Shown piece after piece: positions 1 through 13,106 of a DNA stretch of 64,000 nucleotides; the stretch's first letter is position 1, and each line of letters starts with the position of its first letter. The stretch is from positions 3,667,246 to 3,731,245 of the forward strand of contig OZ017770.1 of assembly GCA_963969345.1 (NCBI GenBank), in the 5' to 3' direction. Below the pieces are notes generated by a model. It was not told the origin of the DNA. It ran no database searches and saw nothing but the letters and a program-made list of their open reading frames with translations. The stretch comes from Turbatrix aceti. Its lineage: Eukaryota; Nematoda; Chromadorea; Rhabditida; Panagrolaimidae. A program made the position numbers and the translations under genes.

Positions 1-2543
1 AGAAGAAATAATTTCGGAGAAGAAAGAACGATTTGTGGCGTCTTCTTTTTCTTCGTAGACTAAAAAAACAAAATTATCAGTAATTTTTTTGGACATGCCC
101 GTAATTTAAAAACTCACAGATGATAGGGCAAGAATCACAGAGAGCTGAAGCACGCATGTCACAAAGACGTATGATTCCCTTTGACGAGCTGTAGGCTAAC
201 AAATTGCAGTCCTTGGGATGGAATTCGGCAGCTGTTATTACTTCGGTTAATTCTTCCATGTTTGCCGGCTTGATGTCAACGATGTCTGGAAAAAAAAGTT
301 GTACAGTAAACTTAAACAAACAATCTAACAATAGTTTTGCACGACTTTTTTAAACAAGAAAACAACAAAAAGTATCATCGCAAATTTGTGTTATTACTCA
401 AAAAAGAAAAAAACTCACTGTAACTCTGCGACGTTATTTCGTGATTCCAAAGGTTGATGCGTAAGTCATCAGAAGATATAAACGTTTCCTGGTCAGAATT
501 GATAGATATGGAATTAATGTGGTAGGTATGAGCGTTTGCGTAGACGCGACGAGGTGAAGCCTCCACGATCAGCGGCATTGGCTCAAGCTGGGGTAACTTC
601 AGATTACCGGTGAATTGTCGAAGCGTGCCATCCTCGCCCCGAAGGTTGTACCCACCATCGGCCATGCGTCGTTCTCGTTCGGATATCTTCCATAATTTCA
701 CAGTCTTGTCTGAAACAGGAAAAAAATAGTAGCAGGGAATAACAAAATCGCCATGAGACCAGTTATGAATGTTTGCAGCGAGATTTTCAATTTTTCCTGT
801 TTATGCTCACCAGCTCTTTTTTGCCCCTTCTCTCTATTCTAACTGAAAGCTAAATTTTGCGCTTGTTCGGGGTCTTTTCACTGCTTGTAGTTTTGCTCAG
901 AATGTGTTCGCTTTTACTCCGGTTTTTTGTTTCCTTTCGCGAGCCTTATTTGAATATTCTGCATGCTTTTTGCCGAAAATACGTAAACGAACGCTTATTT
1001 TTTTGTCGCACTGATCGTTACAAGCTTTAACAATTCCTCCTATCCTGTCTAATCTGATAGCCGAACAAAGTTTGTTTGCTTCGGTTTGCGTCAGTTTGTT
1101 GTTTTTTTGAGCGCGTATTGGTCAGCCAAAAAGATTTTCGCGCCTGCAAACAGATATGCAAACGAACAATCGTTCACCTATTGACGTGTATGTTTTCTAT
1201 GTTTCAAGGGAACAAAAGCGTGCTTTAACGGGTATTGTTGGCGTGCATGTTTTTGCCTGCGCTGTGTGCCGCTGTTCTATCTATACCTCTCTGCACACGT
1301 CCCTTTCATCTCTCGCGCGTCTTACGCCGGCCAAGCCAACTACTTATAAAGACAAGTGCGCCTTGACGTCCTGTTTAGAGTGAAAGTAACACCTTGGTGA
1401 CAAAGATTACTGAAAAGGCGGTAGTCTTGTTTTTTATTCCCAAGAAAAACAATGACGTAAGGGTAAGGCAAAAATGGCTGCGCGAGCATTTTTTGATCAA
1501 AAAACAAACAAAGGTCGATATTAAATAAAAACACGGGGTATTCTGCTTTCCAATTTTTTTTTTTAAATCACGGATGCTTATAGAATTTTTTGCACATATT
1601 GTTTAGCTTTTATCTCAACAGGACACAAATAAAAAAGCACCGGCCTAGGCCTTTTTAATCCTTGTAGGGCTCATACAATGCTTATTTTACTACAATATAT
1701 ATAAAATGATGTAGAGAAGCTCGACCATGGCCTGCCCTAGGCCTAGGTCTTTCGGATAAACAGTATGCCGCTAAAAGATGCATAATCTCGCCAGAAACGT
1801 GCGTTTTTTATTCTGTGCTACTTTCTCTCTTTTACTTATTTTTTTTCGTCTTAGGTAGTGCCGGTAATTTTGGACCTCATTCAGCTAAATTTTATCAGTT
1901 ATTAAACTCACCATTTGTCGAAATAATAAAATTTGACGCATTCTTCTTTCTCAAAAAACGAATTTGATTGATTTTTTCTTCAATTTCAAGTGATTTTAGG
2001 TAGTCAAATTCGGGTTCATGGGATTGAAATGTCGAATACACGTTGTACTCACTCGAACGAACGCCATTCGTCAGTTTACCCTGAAAGAAATAAAATTTTT
2101 GTGTTTCCGAAAAATGTGGTAAAAAAAGAAGATAGAAGTAAACCACGCGTTACACACATAATCTTTTTGCTGTACGTCTTTTTGTCTGTTTTTTTTCAAT
2201 CAATAACCGTTAACTAGTCAAAACGTGAAAAATAATTAACGAAAAGAAAAGCCAGAGAATTCTGTTAGCATTTATAAAATTTTTATTTTGAAGTGAAAAT
2301 CATATCACATACGCTTTGATCGCGTTGAAAAATTACAACACGTCCGCCTTTGTCACCGGTAGCCAAAAACTCTCCATCTTGCGAAAATTCAACACAAGAT
2401 ATGAGATCTGCGTCCGTAGGTGAATCGTCATTGTCTAGATTTCCTTTTATCTGAGAAAACCGCCATTCAATGTTGTTATCCTCAACGGGATCAACTTCCA
2501 TGCTGACAGAGCCACTCGTACCTTCTTCGGAATCAACGTCCAT
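1..2543 (-). CDS. sur-6: PP2A regulatory subunit B (PR55/B55), 5' part, truncated by window edge
   Basis: Substrate-targeting WD40 subunit of the PP2A holoenzyme. Exons in transcript order: 2543-2313, 2080-1912, 709-419, 285-118, 59-1 (continues beyond the edge); phases close at every junction. The visible 306 codons hold family landmarks in order: [97 protein letters not shown] and [11 protein letters not shown]. The N-terminus is acidic ([11 protein letters not shown]) and longer than in vertebrate B55. The ATG at 2543 is the first in the open frame; a TTTAG acceptor-like site lies about 30 bases upstream. Intron 3 (710-1911, 1.2 kb) is far larger than the others and holds no recognisable gene. 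The C-terminal half lies outside the window. Identification is by family similarity and very firm; the symbol is by homology. Confidence 0.95.
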
Positions 2544-5500
2544 ATTGTAAGAATTTTTCGACAAATTCAGAGCCTAAACCACGACTGCTTGTTTAACGTG
2601 TTTTGTTTTATCTCGCAACCACGTTGATTTCTCGTTCTTGTTCTCGTGCTTTTGTCGGGATAGGGGACGCACAAAAAAAAAGACTGTGGGACGGAAACGA
2701 AGCCGGTAGAAGGCTTCCAAGCAAAAAATACGTTGCTTGAGGGGGAAGGATTCTTGGGGCATGTGTTTGGGTGTTTTCATGTACTGTACGGCAAAATGCG
2801 TACACAATAAAACCACCACTACCAACGCAACACACTTCGTCACATATTCACAAAAAAAACAAGTGACGCTGCGTTTCGTGGTGGGACAATGATGCGCGGA
2901 ACACCCAGATTTTTTTCAAACAGTGGATATAGGGGGATTGTCATCATTATTCGGTCCATGCAATCTTGGCAGAAGGGGTGAGGTTGTTGCGTGTAACGCC
3001 GATGTGCCTGGTTGGCGCCTAATAATTTCTGTAATAAGCAAAGCCGTATACACATATGGCTTGTGAATCAATAAACACACGACACAGCAGATTGCCAGGG
3101 CTCTACGGAAAAAAAACTCAGAACCATGGTCGTGTCAGTTTTCATCAACAAAGTGTATTACTGATTAAATTTTTTTAATAGAAAAGATAAACTTTTAATG
3201 GCAATTTACTGGGGTACAACAACAGCAAAGGTGATACAAAAAATTCCCTGGCGACAGTCAGAACGACAAATTGCGTATGAGCTCTGTAGTGCAGACACAG
3301 CGGCTTTGGGTTGAAATCAGCGCACAAGAAGAAAAAACGATGCGTGAGTTTCTACTACTATTCATATGCGGAAAACTCTCGGCAACTTTGAGTGCGGGTG
3401 AGGCAGAGTTGTAGATAGAGGGAACGAGCGACAAAACTTGTTAGATAAAAATACTCTAAATAGGCGCAGCTGTGACAACGGGTCATGGCAGGGGGGGTTT
3501 AGGGGTCCAGTTTTGCGGTTTTGGCATATTGCTCTCGTGCTGAGCTCCTTGAGCTTATAGGTAAAGCCTTTTTCTAATGTGTAAAAAAAATTTCAAAAAA
3601 CTGTTATTACAAGGGTGTGGACTCCAGAGAGCGCGTCTGGATAAACAAGTCCCCATATCCAAGATCTTGACACTCCTTTTCTGACGCTGCCTCCTCTGGT
3701 GGATGAAACAGAAGAAGTGGGGGGAGAATCGATGGTCAACAATTGTTTTAGACCACGTTTAAAAAAACATGCTGACGGCTAAGTTTCCTGAATGTTAACA
3801 AGTCATCACTGAGCATGAGAAGGCGTAGTTGTTGGCATTCTGACTTGACTTTGTGTGACAACTTTTATTGATTAAGAAAGTTATGGACTTTATTCATCGA
3901 AGCAAGTAGCCCAAGTAGCAAACGCCCGAACTGTAGTCATCAAAAGGTTGTCACAGCTGTCATGCTTTTTTGCTGCTATCGATAAAGGTTGGACAAGTTG
4001 CGTTACGCTGTTTACATACAATGAATGCACCGTTTATATAATAGATACTTAAAGAAAGCAAACGAAGTGCTATTGCTTAAACAAGCTTAAAGTGAAAAAT
4101 TCACTAGATAACTGCCGAGTTTGTCTGAATTTTCAATAACATTGCCCATAGAAAGGCGTTTTACTACGTCCACGACAAATAGTGCTTCCCGTTGGCTTAC
4201 GTTATTTTCCGCATGCAACTCGCCAAGTCTAATTAATTGTGACACAAGTTATGCAAAAAAGGAGAAAGCTCGTTTGCGCCCCGTAAATCTTTGGTACTGA
4301 AAAAAAGTAAAGCTTACTAATAAGCATTAAGAAAGGGGATAAAATTCACGTGGCAGTCAGAAAGCGCTTCAATGCACCCCGGCAAATAGCGGCACGTTGG
4401 TAGGAGGACTTCAAGCATACGTAGCTTATACTTTCTGCACCACAGCTTCGAAGAATAGTGGTGGTGACTGTGTTGTTGTCATCGCACCAAAAAAACGTAA
4501 CAATGACTAAAAATTTACTTGTCCCACGTCAATTTGGCAAAAAATGGCAGCGTCTTGCTGAAAAAAACAGGTGGTGAGGCTCTTTCTGAAGCATCTTAGC
4601 ACCTACCCTGTTTTAGCCTCACGCTTTGTGAACGTGTTTGTGTCAGTAATGATCACGCTTGCACATCAATGGCTATTAATTATTCATCGTCAGTTTTGGT
4701 GACATACAAATAACAGAATAAAAGACGCTTCAACGCAGAGGTCTTACTTGTCCAGGGTTGACGGCACGGGAGAGAGCCTGAAGCGACTAAAAATAGGGTC
4801 TTGGACAGACAGCATAGAACGTGTTTTCAGGTACAGTGAGTGAATGGATGTGCCACAGGCGGCGACCATTAGGTTTAATTGTTTACAATTAATTAAAATC
4901 CATGTCAGATCTAGGATACGGATGTTAGCAAAAATATGATAGTTAAAAGTTTGTATGATGTATATGGAAAAACGAATCGTCGGGGGTATTAATTTTGATG
5001 CCCCTCTTGCGCGTCTTTAACACACGACTTGTTGAAAAGGCAATTGGCTGTACACACGCGTACATCACGGCACACGCGGGTAGTCGTGCTTCTAACGGGG
5101 ACAAGACCGCCTTAAAAAAGGGGGGATAAGATTATCTTGGCGACTTTGCCGTGCCACTGACGTCTCTCGCAATAGAAAATCAAAAAATCCGCTGTTGTTG
5201 TGCTTCAGCACTTGTCCTGTGGCATTAAAACTACGTTTTTCTTAACTGGCCGTACTTGGCAATAGTGTATCTTACAAGTCCTTTTCTCTGGCTATTCATC
5301 CCTGCTACCGACCAAGATGACACACGAGATATACAAAAAGTCAGTTTGTCTCACCTACATGGAGAGGGAAAAAGCATCGTACACATATGAATATGTAACG
5401 ACGATGAGGCTGTGGTTAAGACAGTCGTTTAAGCATGGAACTCAAATTTAGAAAAAAAATAAGTAACATGTCGTCTTCTGCAGTATTTCAAAAAACCTGC

Positions 5501-6545
5501 CAAGAGTTTTTTGAAGTCAAGAGTCTGGCTTTAAAACTAATAAGATACGCATACTACAAATACTATGAATCAGTGAAGCGCAGTGAGTATCCATGTTGTT
5601 TTTTTACACGCAGTGAGCGAGCAAAAACAACTTAATCGTTACTCGATTAATATTCCATGAACGAATAATTTTAATGCACATGCTTTCATGTGCTGCTGTC
5701 AACAAGATATTTGACAAAAACTTCTAGCGATAAAAATACTAAACTCCCTTTATAAATACATCCATGATTAACGAAAAGACGGCACTGAAATGCAAAGTGC
5801 AGATATGTTCCTCCTGCTTGCATGCTGGAAAAAGGTCACACACCAATCGACGGATGACACTGCTTTCTTGCATTTTTGGCGCCATTTATGCTTGTGCTTG
5901 TAGATTGCTTGCCGGTGCGGCAGTTTTAACCCAATGCTGCACTACAACCGCCCAACAAACAACTCTTCTGCCTGTACTATGTAAAACCATTTAACAAAAT
6001 GCCTTTTTGTTTTTGAGCAAAGCAGTGCATTGTCTGAAGAGTATCACTTTTCTCGGAGTAATTGTACGGTCATTTTAACTTGTCGAGGCCGTTTTTTAAT
6101 TTCTTCTTTATTTCATCGCTCTTTAGTATTTAGTAGTGCATGTAAAGTAAAGTAAAGTAAAAGTTTGACCCGGTAATCAAAGTATCTCTTCCAACTTTTT
6201 GTCTTCAAATTATTCATGCGTGATAAAAAAATTACTGTTTAACAATGATCAAATTACAAGTCGTGCTAAAAATGTTTTTTTTCACAAAAAAAGCTCATAT
6301 TTCATATTGTAAATTGCCGATAAACAATCTGTTTTTCTGTTCGTTTTCCTCAAGCCTGCCCAACTTACTCGATCGCACGAGGCTTTGATTCACGCATGAA
6401 TAGCATCACTATTGACACCACTGCGTTTATAATATTATTTGTGTTGAGTGTGTTTGAATTTTTGACGATTCAACAACGTGAGACTACTATTTGTTCATTT
6501 GCCACTTCGATTTGTTATAGCCAGTCAGTTCGTTCCCGGTCCAAC
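2544..6545. other. intergenic, 4.0 kb, no gene seen
   Basis: Separates the divergent PP2A-B and CRAL-TRIO genes and must contain both promoters. No ORF here has splice-supported or family-like protein content. A short TAAAG microsatellite (about four units) lies near 6143-6162. No tRNA or snRNA was recognised. Confidence 0.5.
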
Positions 6546-8110
6546 ATGTCTAAAAATTCGATATTAACTGATTCTGATCGTCATGGAATCGCTAAAATTC
6601 GTGAGGTCTTGGGAGATCACATTCCCGAAGAACTCAACACGGATTACAACCTGCGACGATGGTGGTTGGGCTTCGACGGCAACATGAAGCTTATTCACGA
6701 GAAAATGAGTTTATACCTGCGAAATAGACGTGTTCTCAAGTTTGATGATCCTGATTTCATTGAAAATTTTTACAAAAATGAGGTTTGTAAACGTGCAATC
6801 TGTGAATGACTATAATCCTTTTTTTTCATTCAGGAATACATGAAAATTATGCAATTTTTTGGAATGTCTCGGATAACCGAAAACCACGTTGATCACAACA
6901 ACACTCTTGTTTTCGTTGAAGATGGGGAGTTTGACAGAAATGTATGTACACAGTTTGTTGCAAACAACAAGTAAATGCAAGTTACTTTAGGTTGTCTATA
7001 CCTGCACGACCGGACAATACCTGAAGGTGTTTTTTGCGTGTTGCGAACTGGTTCTGCAGACAATATTGCGTGTCGAAAAGAAGACAGGCAAGCCTTGTCA
7101 TGGCGTATGTATCTTTGACATGGCACGGATTGCATTAGGAAATCACTTGAATCCCTCAAGCCCGTGCAATCAAGTATTCCAAGCACGGGCTCTTATATGG
7201 GAAAATTTTTATCCCGGTATGATAAGCAATATCGTTGTTGCTAACCCGCCCATGGTGCTTACAATTGTCTGGTCCCTGGCAAAATTTTTATTGGCAGAAA
7301 AGCAGCGCGAATTGCTCAAATTTTGTCGTAATAGAAATGACATTCGAGAGATCATTGGCGTTGATGTCATACCAGTCGCATATGGCGGAAACTTAATTGT
7401 GGGTAACATATTTATGCTTCGCCCAAAAAAAATTATGTAATTTATTTTGGCTTTAGGACAAACCATATAGTGAACGTCGAGATTGCTGCAATGAGAAAAA
7501 AACTGTTAACCGTTCTACTGACTATTTTAACAAGAATTCGCTGTTTAAAAAAATTCAGACTGATGACCCTATTATCGAGCTTACTATTAACATAAAAGCC
7601 CATTCCAAGTGTCACATAAACTGTCGTCCGCTCAAGCACGGAGATACCTGCTTTCTGGCCTGGCAATTTCATATTTCCGACCAAGTACAATTTTCTGTAC
7701 ACCGAGGTAACGGCTTGCGGGGAAAAGGGAAAGTGACAAGATTCACACTTGTAAGCAAAGCCTCCTTCCTTTGCTTTGTTTCATTCTTTGCATCATTTGT
7801 TTACACGCAAAACTCTCACAGCAGTAGCAAAACAAAAACTTAAATTCAGATTTTTTTACTTTTTTGTATACGAAAAACAACTGTACTTCTCGTTCACAGA
7901 AAACAATTTCTAGGCGAAACCCTCGTTTATCCATCGCTCAAACTAATTACTACCGAAGTGGCAGAAGAAGATATTTTTATCGTGGACAACGCCGACGACT
8001 TTTACGTCTTTGAGTTCGCTAATTCCAACAAATTGTTCTCAATTAAACTACGCATTCTGCTTGCCGCAAAAGATGTTAAGAAGATCCAAGACTTGGTGCT
8101 TGATGGCTGA
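6546..8110 (+). CDS. SEC14-like CRAL-TRIO protein with C-terminal GOLD domain
   Basis: Predicted lipid-binding/transfer protein of 399 aa. Exons: 6546-6782, 6834-6941, 6991-7398, 7457-7706, 7914-8110. Residues ~1-80 are the CRAL-TRIO N-terminal helices (NLRRWWLGFDGN), ~85-250 the SEC14 lipid pocket (HGVCIFDM, SNIVVANPP, ending IPVAYGGN), and ~265-385 a GOLD beta-sandwich (CFLAWQFHISD, VYPSLKLITTEV, FYVFEFANSN). The donor after CACCGAG (GTAACG) is preferred to a downstream GTAAGC because only it keeps phase into VYPSLKL. Intron 3 uses a weaker GTGGGT donor. An in-frame ATG at 6396 would add a hydrophobic stretch; 6546 was chosen because family members start just before these helices. AATAAA lies at 8180-8185. 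Cytosolic or peripheral-membrane action is a family inference; the ligand is unknown. Confidence 0.88.
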
Positions 8111-9660
8111 TTCATTTCCTAATGAACTTCGCATAGACACAGATTTACTTCAATTTAGTGTAAAGCATCCAAAGACACAAATAAAGTATTTCTTTTGAAG
8201 TCGGTCAGCATCTCAAAAACGTGGAAGGGAAATTGCAAAAAGCCGTATGTGAACAAAAAAAAAGAAAGAAAATTTCATACAAAATACAACTGTATATGAT
8301 GTGTTAACTACATTATTCCAGCTGCGGTCTATTAATGGTTAAAATAAGCTCAAACAAGAGAAAAGACTCCTAAAAAAGTCGCCAGCTGTTAGATTTCCGG
8401 CTGTTTTGCGCCAGGATGTTTGAAGCCTCGTTGTTTTGTGCCAACTGCGCTGCAGCTAACATTCGACAAAAGAAAAAGCGCATAGCGTGGCCTTTTCTGT
8501 GTTTCCAAAAGCAAGGCAGATGCTTTTGGCTGTCTTGAATGTAACATATTTCGATCTCTCTCTTTACTCTTTCACTTCCCCCTGGCACTGTACTGTTATC
8601 CTGGAATTCGGGTTTTTTTTCCTCCAGCTGCGATCTATACAGCGTATACAACACAGAGTTAAGTATTTTTTGTTTGCCTGTTTGTATGTATCCCTCTCAA
8701 GTGAGGTGTGGTGCACCGGTGAGAATGCGCGATTTTTCTGCATATGTTGTTCCTCGTACATCATCACAAATTCTGCACTAAAATGAAATTGACTAGTTGC
8801 AAAAAAATTTTACCATCGTAAAATAGGCGTGTATGGCGTAAAATGAATTTTTATCCTCATCGCGCAATTTTTCTCATTTCCTATCGAGCACGGACGGATC
8901 TGCGCGGATCTTAACGCGTTTTTATCAAGCACTCAAAATGTGTGAATAATTGAAGAATTCTGAGTGGAGAATTTTTTTTGAGCCCCAGCGTTGTCCATAG
9001 AGAGCGAAAGTAAGAGACGACAGTGGCATATATTCCAGCGATAGATAGCCACACGCATCAGGCGTTGGGTCAATCGTTTTGCACAATGCCAATGTCATCC
9101 GAGTGAAGACCTAATATATGGGAGAAATGGCCTTGTCCTTTAGCCCTGTTGGAGTCGAGCTTTCCCCTTCCCCCTCTCGCACAAGAGGAAAATGCGCACA
9201 AACACAACATCAGCTCAGGCCATTCGATTTGGAACACACAAAAGCGTCCGTGCGTACGTCTAGTCGTTGGTGCCAGACGTGCGACACCCGCTCGAGCGCT
9301 CGCCTTTCCTCCAATTTTGCGAAGAAGCGTTCCAAATGTCAGGATACAATGCGCTTAGATGTCAAGCATACCTGTGGTTATAAAGCGTTGCGGGATTATT
9401 TCTGGGTTAAGACAAATGTGTGTCAATAGAATATATACTTGCCGAAATTATGGTTTATCTCTTCGCAGAACCATATTTGTCCTTCTCTCTCCAGTTTGCG
9501 TGTCGGATATCGATTTCGTCTTTTTTTAATGTTGAAGCTCTTGAGCTGTGTAGAGGGCTTTTGACTGCTTCTTGAATCAATGTGAGCTATTTTAGAGGAC
9601 AGCTGTAAGCTAGTTCACTGCCTTCGACGTGATCGTAATACGGCCAAGTCACCCCCCGCA
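8111..9660. other. intergenic, 1.55 kb, no gene seen
   Basis: Holds the CRAL-TRIO 3' end (AATAAA 8180-8185) and the unc-115 5' flank. A 103-codon ATG ORF at 9118-9429 has no recognisable family features and was not called. Confidence 0.5.
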
Positions 9661-12250
9661 ATGGGTAAGATTTTTTTTCAAAACTTTTTTCCTGTCCGTT
9701 TTCGCAACTTTCTGCTTATTTCTGTTTACGGGACCCGTTATCTTTAACACTTCCGAACAGGTGCTGTGACTCACAACGCGAAAAAAAACAGCAGCAGTGT
9801 GAAAACGTCATTTGTCATACCTGCAAATACCAACTTTAATTTTATTTGTTTTCAGGAAAAAAGTGCCAAATTTGCAAGAAAAAATGCACCGGTGACATTC
9901 TTAAAATTGATGCGGATAAATATTGTCACATTGATTGCTTTAAATGCAACAGTAAGTTTTGAATGAATCGTAATGTGGCCATGAAAGGAAACATCTATAT
10001 CAAATAGCCGTGAAATTATATATATGCAGGAAACCGTTTTTATAAAATTGTTTGTTCAGTAAAATAATGTTCCTTTATTTTGAACATGAAATGAAACGAA
10101 ATTAGATACGTTCACAATTTCTTTACAGTGACATCTTTACGTTTTGTGGGAACCACAATTTACTTTTTGGGACTGCCATAATTGCTTTACATTCCTTTAT
10201 TCCACTTTGCAGAGTGCAAAAGGCCTTTGAACGAGACCGGGTTTTACGTTACTAAAGACGGTACTTACCTGTGCCCGGCTGACTATCGTCAGATTTCATC
10301 GCCACTCGTCATTCGCGCTGAACAACCGGTCGTCAACAACCAAGCGGAACTCCCTTCACCCCCACTTGGCTCTCCAACCGGTAGGCGTTAATCGAAAAAG
10401 GGAAAAAAATTATTTCCGAGAGTTTTTTAGCATGTGCGGCATGCGGCGATCACCTGCAGAGCGGGCAGATCCTTCTGGCGCTGGGGCAGTCATGGCACGT
10501 TTGGTGTTTCAAGTGCAACGAATGCGCGGCTGTTCTGCAGGGAGAATATATGGCACACGAAGGCAAGCCTCTCTGCCTTCGTGATTACAACCTAAAGTAC
10601 GGTGTAAAATGCTACGAATGCGACAAATTCATCGGCGGAAGAGTGCTCCAGGCCGGTGGATATAAATTCCATCCAACCTGCGCGCGATGCAGTCGTTGTG
10701 GAAATCACTTTGGTGACGGACAGGAGATGTACATGCAGGGCAACGAAATTTGGCATCCTGAATGCGAACATTATCGCACGACGGAGAATTTGGCGTCCTC
10801 GGCAGGAAAGACATCATCGCTGAAGGGCCCTGGAGGACCGAAGTATACCGGAGAGTTCGGACAGCATCTGGCTTATCTATACATGCTGCCCGAAAGCGAA
10901 CAAACCTATCTGAAGCATGCTACTTCTGTCCCGGCTCCTCAGGTTCAACACTTTCACACTCCATCTGCGCCAATCAAGATCCGCAAATCCCGATTGGCCA
11001 TGCTCAAGACCGGCATGCAAAGACTCGGTTTGTTCTATAGTATTTTTTCCGTGTTTTTTATATGCTATTTTTTCAGCCGAGGATTTGGAACGCAACGAGC
11101 CGCGACCAAAGTCCCCTCACATGGATAATGAAGAACCCATCGAAATGGCACATTACCCTGCTGCACATGCTCCAGATCCAAAAGACGTTCCAGCGATAGA
11201 ACGCGAAGACTTTCCTGCTCCTCCTTATCCCTATGCTGTTGAAGAGCTGAAACGACGACTTTCGACCTCATCAGTCGAAAATGACGACGATGAGGAAGAC
11301 GACTTTTCAGACTCGGGCAAATACGACGAAGAGAAAATCAAGAAAACTGTCGCACAATTAGGCAAGTTTGACAAGGACAGCAGCATTGCCCACGTCATTA
11401 GGCAGAATATCGAAGAGAGTCAGAAGAAGCAGCGACCTGCACTGCACTGGGATCCTCGTAATGCGAGTCGAACACCGTCTGCAAAGAAAATGCCGCACTT
11501 GAAGTTCCGATATGATACACCAATTAATGCATGTGAGTAATTATGCAATGCAGAGAGGGCATTCAGTTAATTGATTTGTTTTTTACAGCTCCTTCAAGGC
11601 ACCTCAACCGTCCCAAGCCTTGGGTATTCTGGCAAGGTCAAGAGGGTGACAGAGCTGCGACCGCTATGATTCCTTGCTTCCACCTGCCTCCAAGTCGCAC
11701 AGGAACAGCCCGTGCTGCTACCCTGCCAGATGGCTATTATTACGGTCACTCGGTCGATAATCTCGACACAACAATAAGTTCCCACTTTTCTGAAAGTATG
11801 TTTATCATTTTTTTTATTTTCCTTCCTGAATGGGAAATTTTTTTAAGTGGTTTTTCCTGGGTGTGATGAATTTTTATGGCTCATAACCTCGAGTCAAGCA
11901 AATAAGCATTGCTATTATATTTTGCCATAAAACCTTTACTAATGTCTTTTTTTATTACAGATTCTCTCAACAGCATCCCAGCGCAAGACAAGGATGGTAG
12001 AATCGGCGGTGATATACGAACAAATATGCGCACGTCTCTTCCCGACATGAGCAAGCCTGCTAAGATTTACCCACTCGAAGACCTTCAGACGACCAACAGC
12101 AAGTTACCAGACGACGTTGATCGTGCACATCTTGAACGACATCTAGATCGCGAAGAATTCGAACGACTATTCGGCATGACCCCTATCGAATTCTACAAAC
12201 AACCCGAATGGAAGCGCATTAACCTGAAACGAAAAGTCAAACTTTTTTAG
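9661..12250 (+). CDS. unc-115: actin-binding LIM protein UNC-115/abLIM (three LIM domains plus villin headpiece)
   Basis: Cytoskeletal actin-binding protein; in C. elegans UNC-115 acts in axon guidance (family knowledge). Exons: 9661-9664, 9856-9951, 10213-10380, 10431-11027, 11077-11532, 11589-11795, 11961-12250, giving 605 aa. The first coding exon is four bases (ATGG) followed by GTAAGA; it joins in phase to give MGKKCQICKKKC. LIM1 starts at C5 (split across exons 2-3), LIM2 at C91, LIM3 at C150. The middle is acidic and low complexity (ENDDDEEDDFSDSG). Residues ~570-605 are a complete villin headpiece (HLDREEFERLFGM, then WKRINLKRKVKLF at the C-terminus). All junctions are phase-consistent. 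An unused segment after an acceptor near 9761 could be an alternative exon. A polyadenylation signal AATAAA lies at 12712-12717. Confidence 0.95.
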
Positions 12251-13106
12251 GTGAGCCTAGTAATTTCGGGCATCAGATGCCTGGCATTGGTTTTTTGTTT
12301 CCATCTTTCTACACATTTATGGCTTTTCTAGTCTAATCCCATGTTTTTTAAATTATTTTTCACTCTCACAGCTACGACGGCAACAATCCCAAAAAAACGT
12401 CATTTTTTATGAATTCATTTGATTACGTGACAAAAAAACTATGCTAACTCTCTAGTGCGTATTTCTTCCTTGCTCAGCCTCCGCTCATTAACCTTGTTTT
12501 TTTTGCTATACAGACAGAGTGCAGCATGATTTTCTGCCAACGGTGAATTTATCCATTTTATTTTTTTCTTTTGTCACTGACGTTGTTCAAATCCAAATGA
12601 ATGACACCCGGATTGTTTTACCGATTTTAAACCTGTCATTTACTAAAAACAGTAGTCCAAGTGGTTAATTGGTTAGATGCGTATTTTTTTTATCATAAAA
12701 GCTATGTTCTCAATAAAGTGCAATCAGCTAAACGTGCGGGAATATATCGGTAGACTGGTACATCAGAGGTAATTACGAGAGTACGCTTGGCACACACGCT
12801 AAACTTGGACACTGGTTGAGATAGCCAATATACTAACATAAGGTTGGTTAGACGCAAATAAAATTTATCGATTATTTGATGAAATACACAGCTTCAAAAA
12901 AGGAGACGTGAAGCAACAAGGCGTTGAAACGGGGACTCTCAATTTGCTCTAAGCTTTACATTTCGACAAGCAAAAAAATAGGGAGAAGAAAAAAGGAGTC
13001 CGTGTGTCCAAATTAAACGCTTCCCTCCGCCTACCCTACCATTCTTGTCCCGAAGGCAACGAGACGGCATCCAATCCATTGTTGGGCATTTTGCATCTGG
13101 TGGAGC
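12251..13106. other. intergenic, 0.86 kb: unc-115 3' region and CAP-gene promoter
   Basis: AT-rich, no ORF of note. It contains AATAAA at 12712-12717, the likely unc-115 cleavage signal. No RNA gene recognised. Confidence 0.5.

Noticed and set aside
1640..1760. GGCCTAGGCC palindromes at both ends of a 120-base block in the PP2A-B intron
   Set aside because: Inverted match is only about 10 bases and no duplication flanks it; not enough for a MITE call.
5435..5635. 66-codon ORF with ATG in the long left intergenic region
   Set aside because: AT-rich composition, no splice context, no family resemblance.
6396..6545. In-frame upstream ATG extending the CRAL-TRIO protein by 50 residues
   Set aside because: Adds a hydrophobic segment unlike the family N-terminus; downstream ATG at 6546 preferred.
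9118..9429. 103-codon ATG ORF upstream of unc-115
   Set aside because: Sequence lacks any domain-like pattern and overlaps the probable promoter/5' region; chance ORF more likely.
12640..12780. GTGGTTAATTGGTTAGATGCG, reminiscent of a tRNA D-arm
   Set aside because: No acceptor stem, anticodon arm or B-box follows in order.
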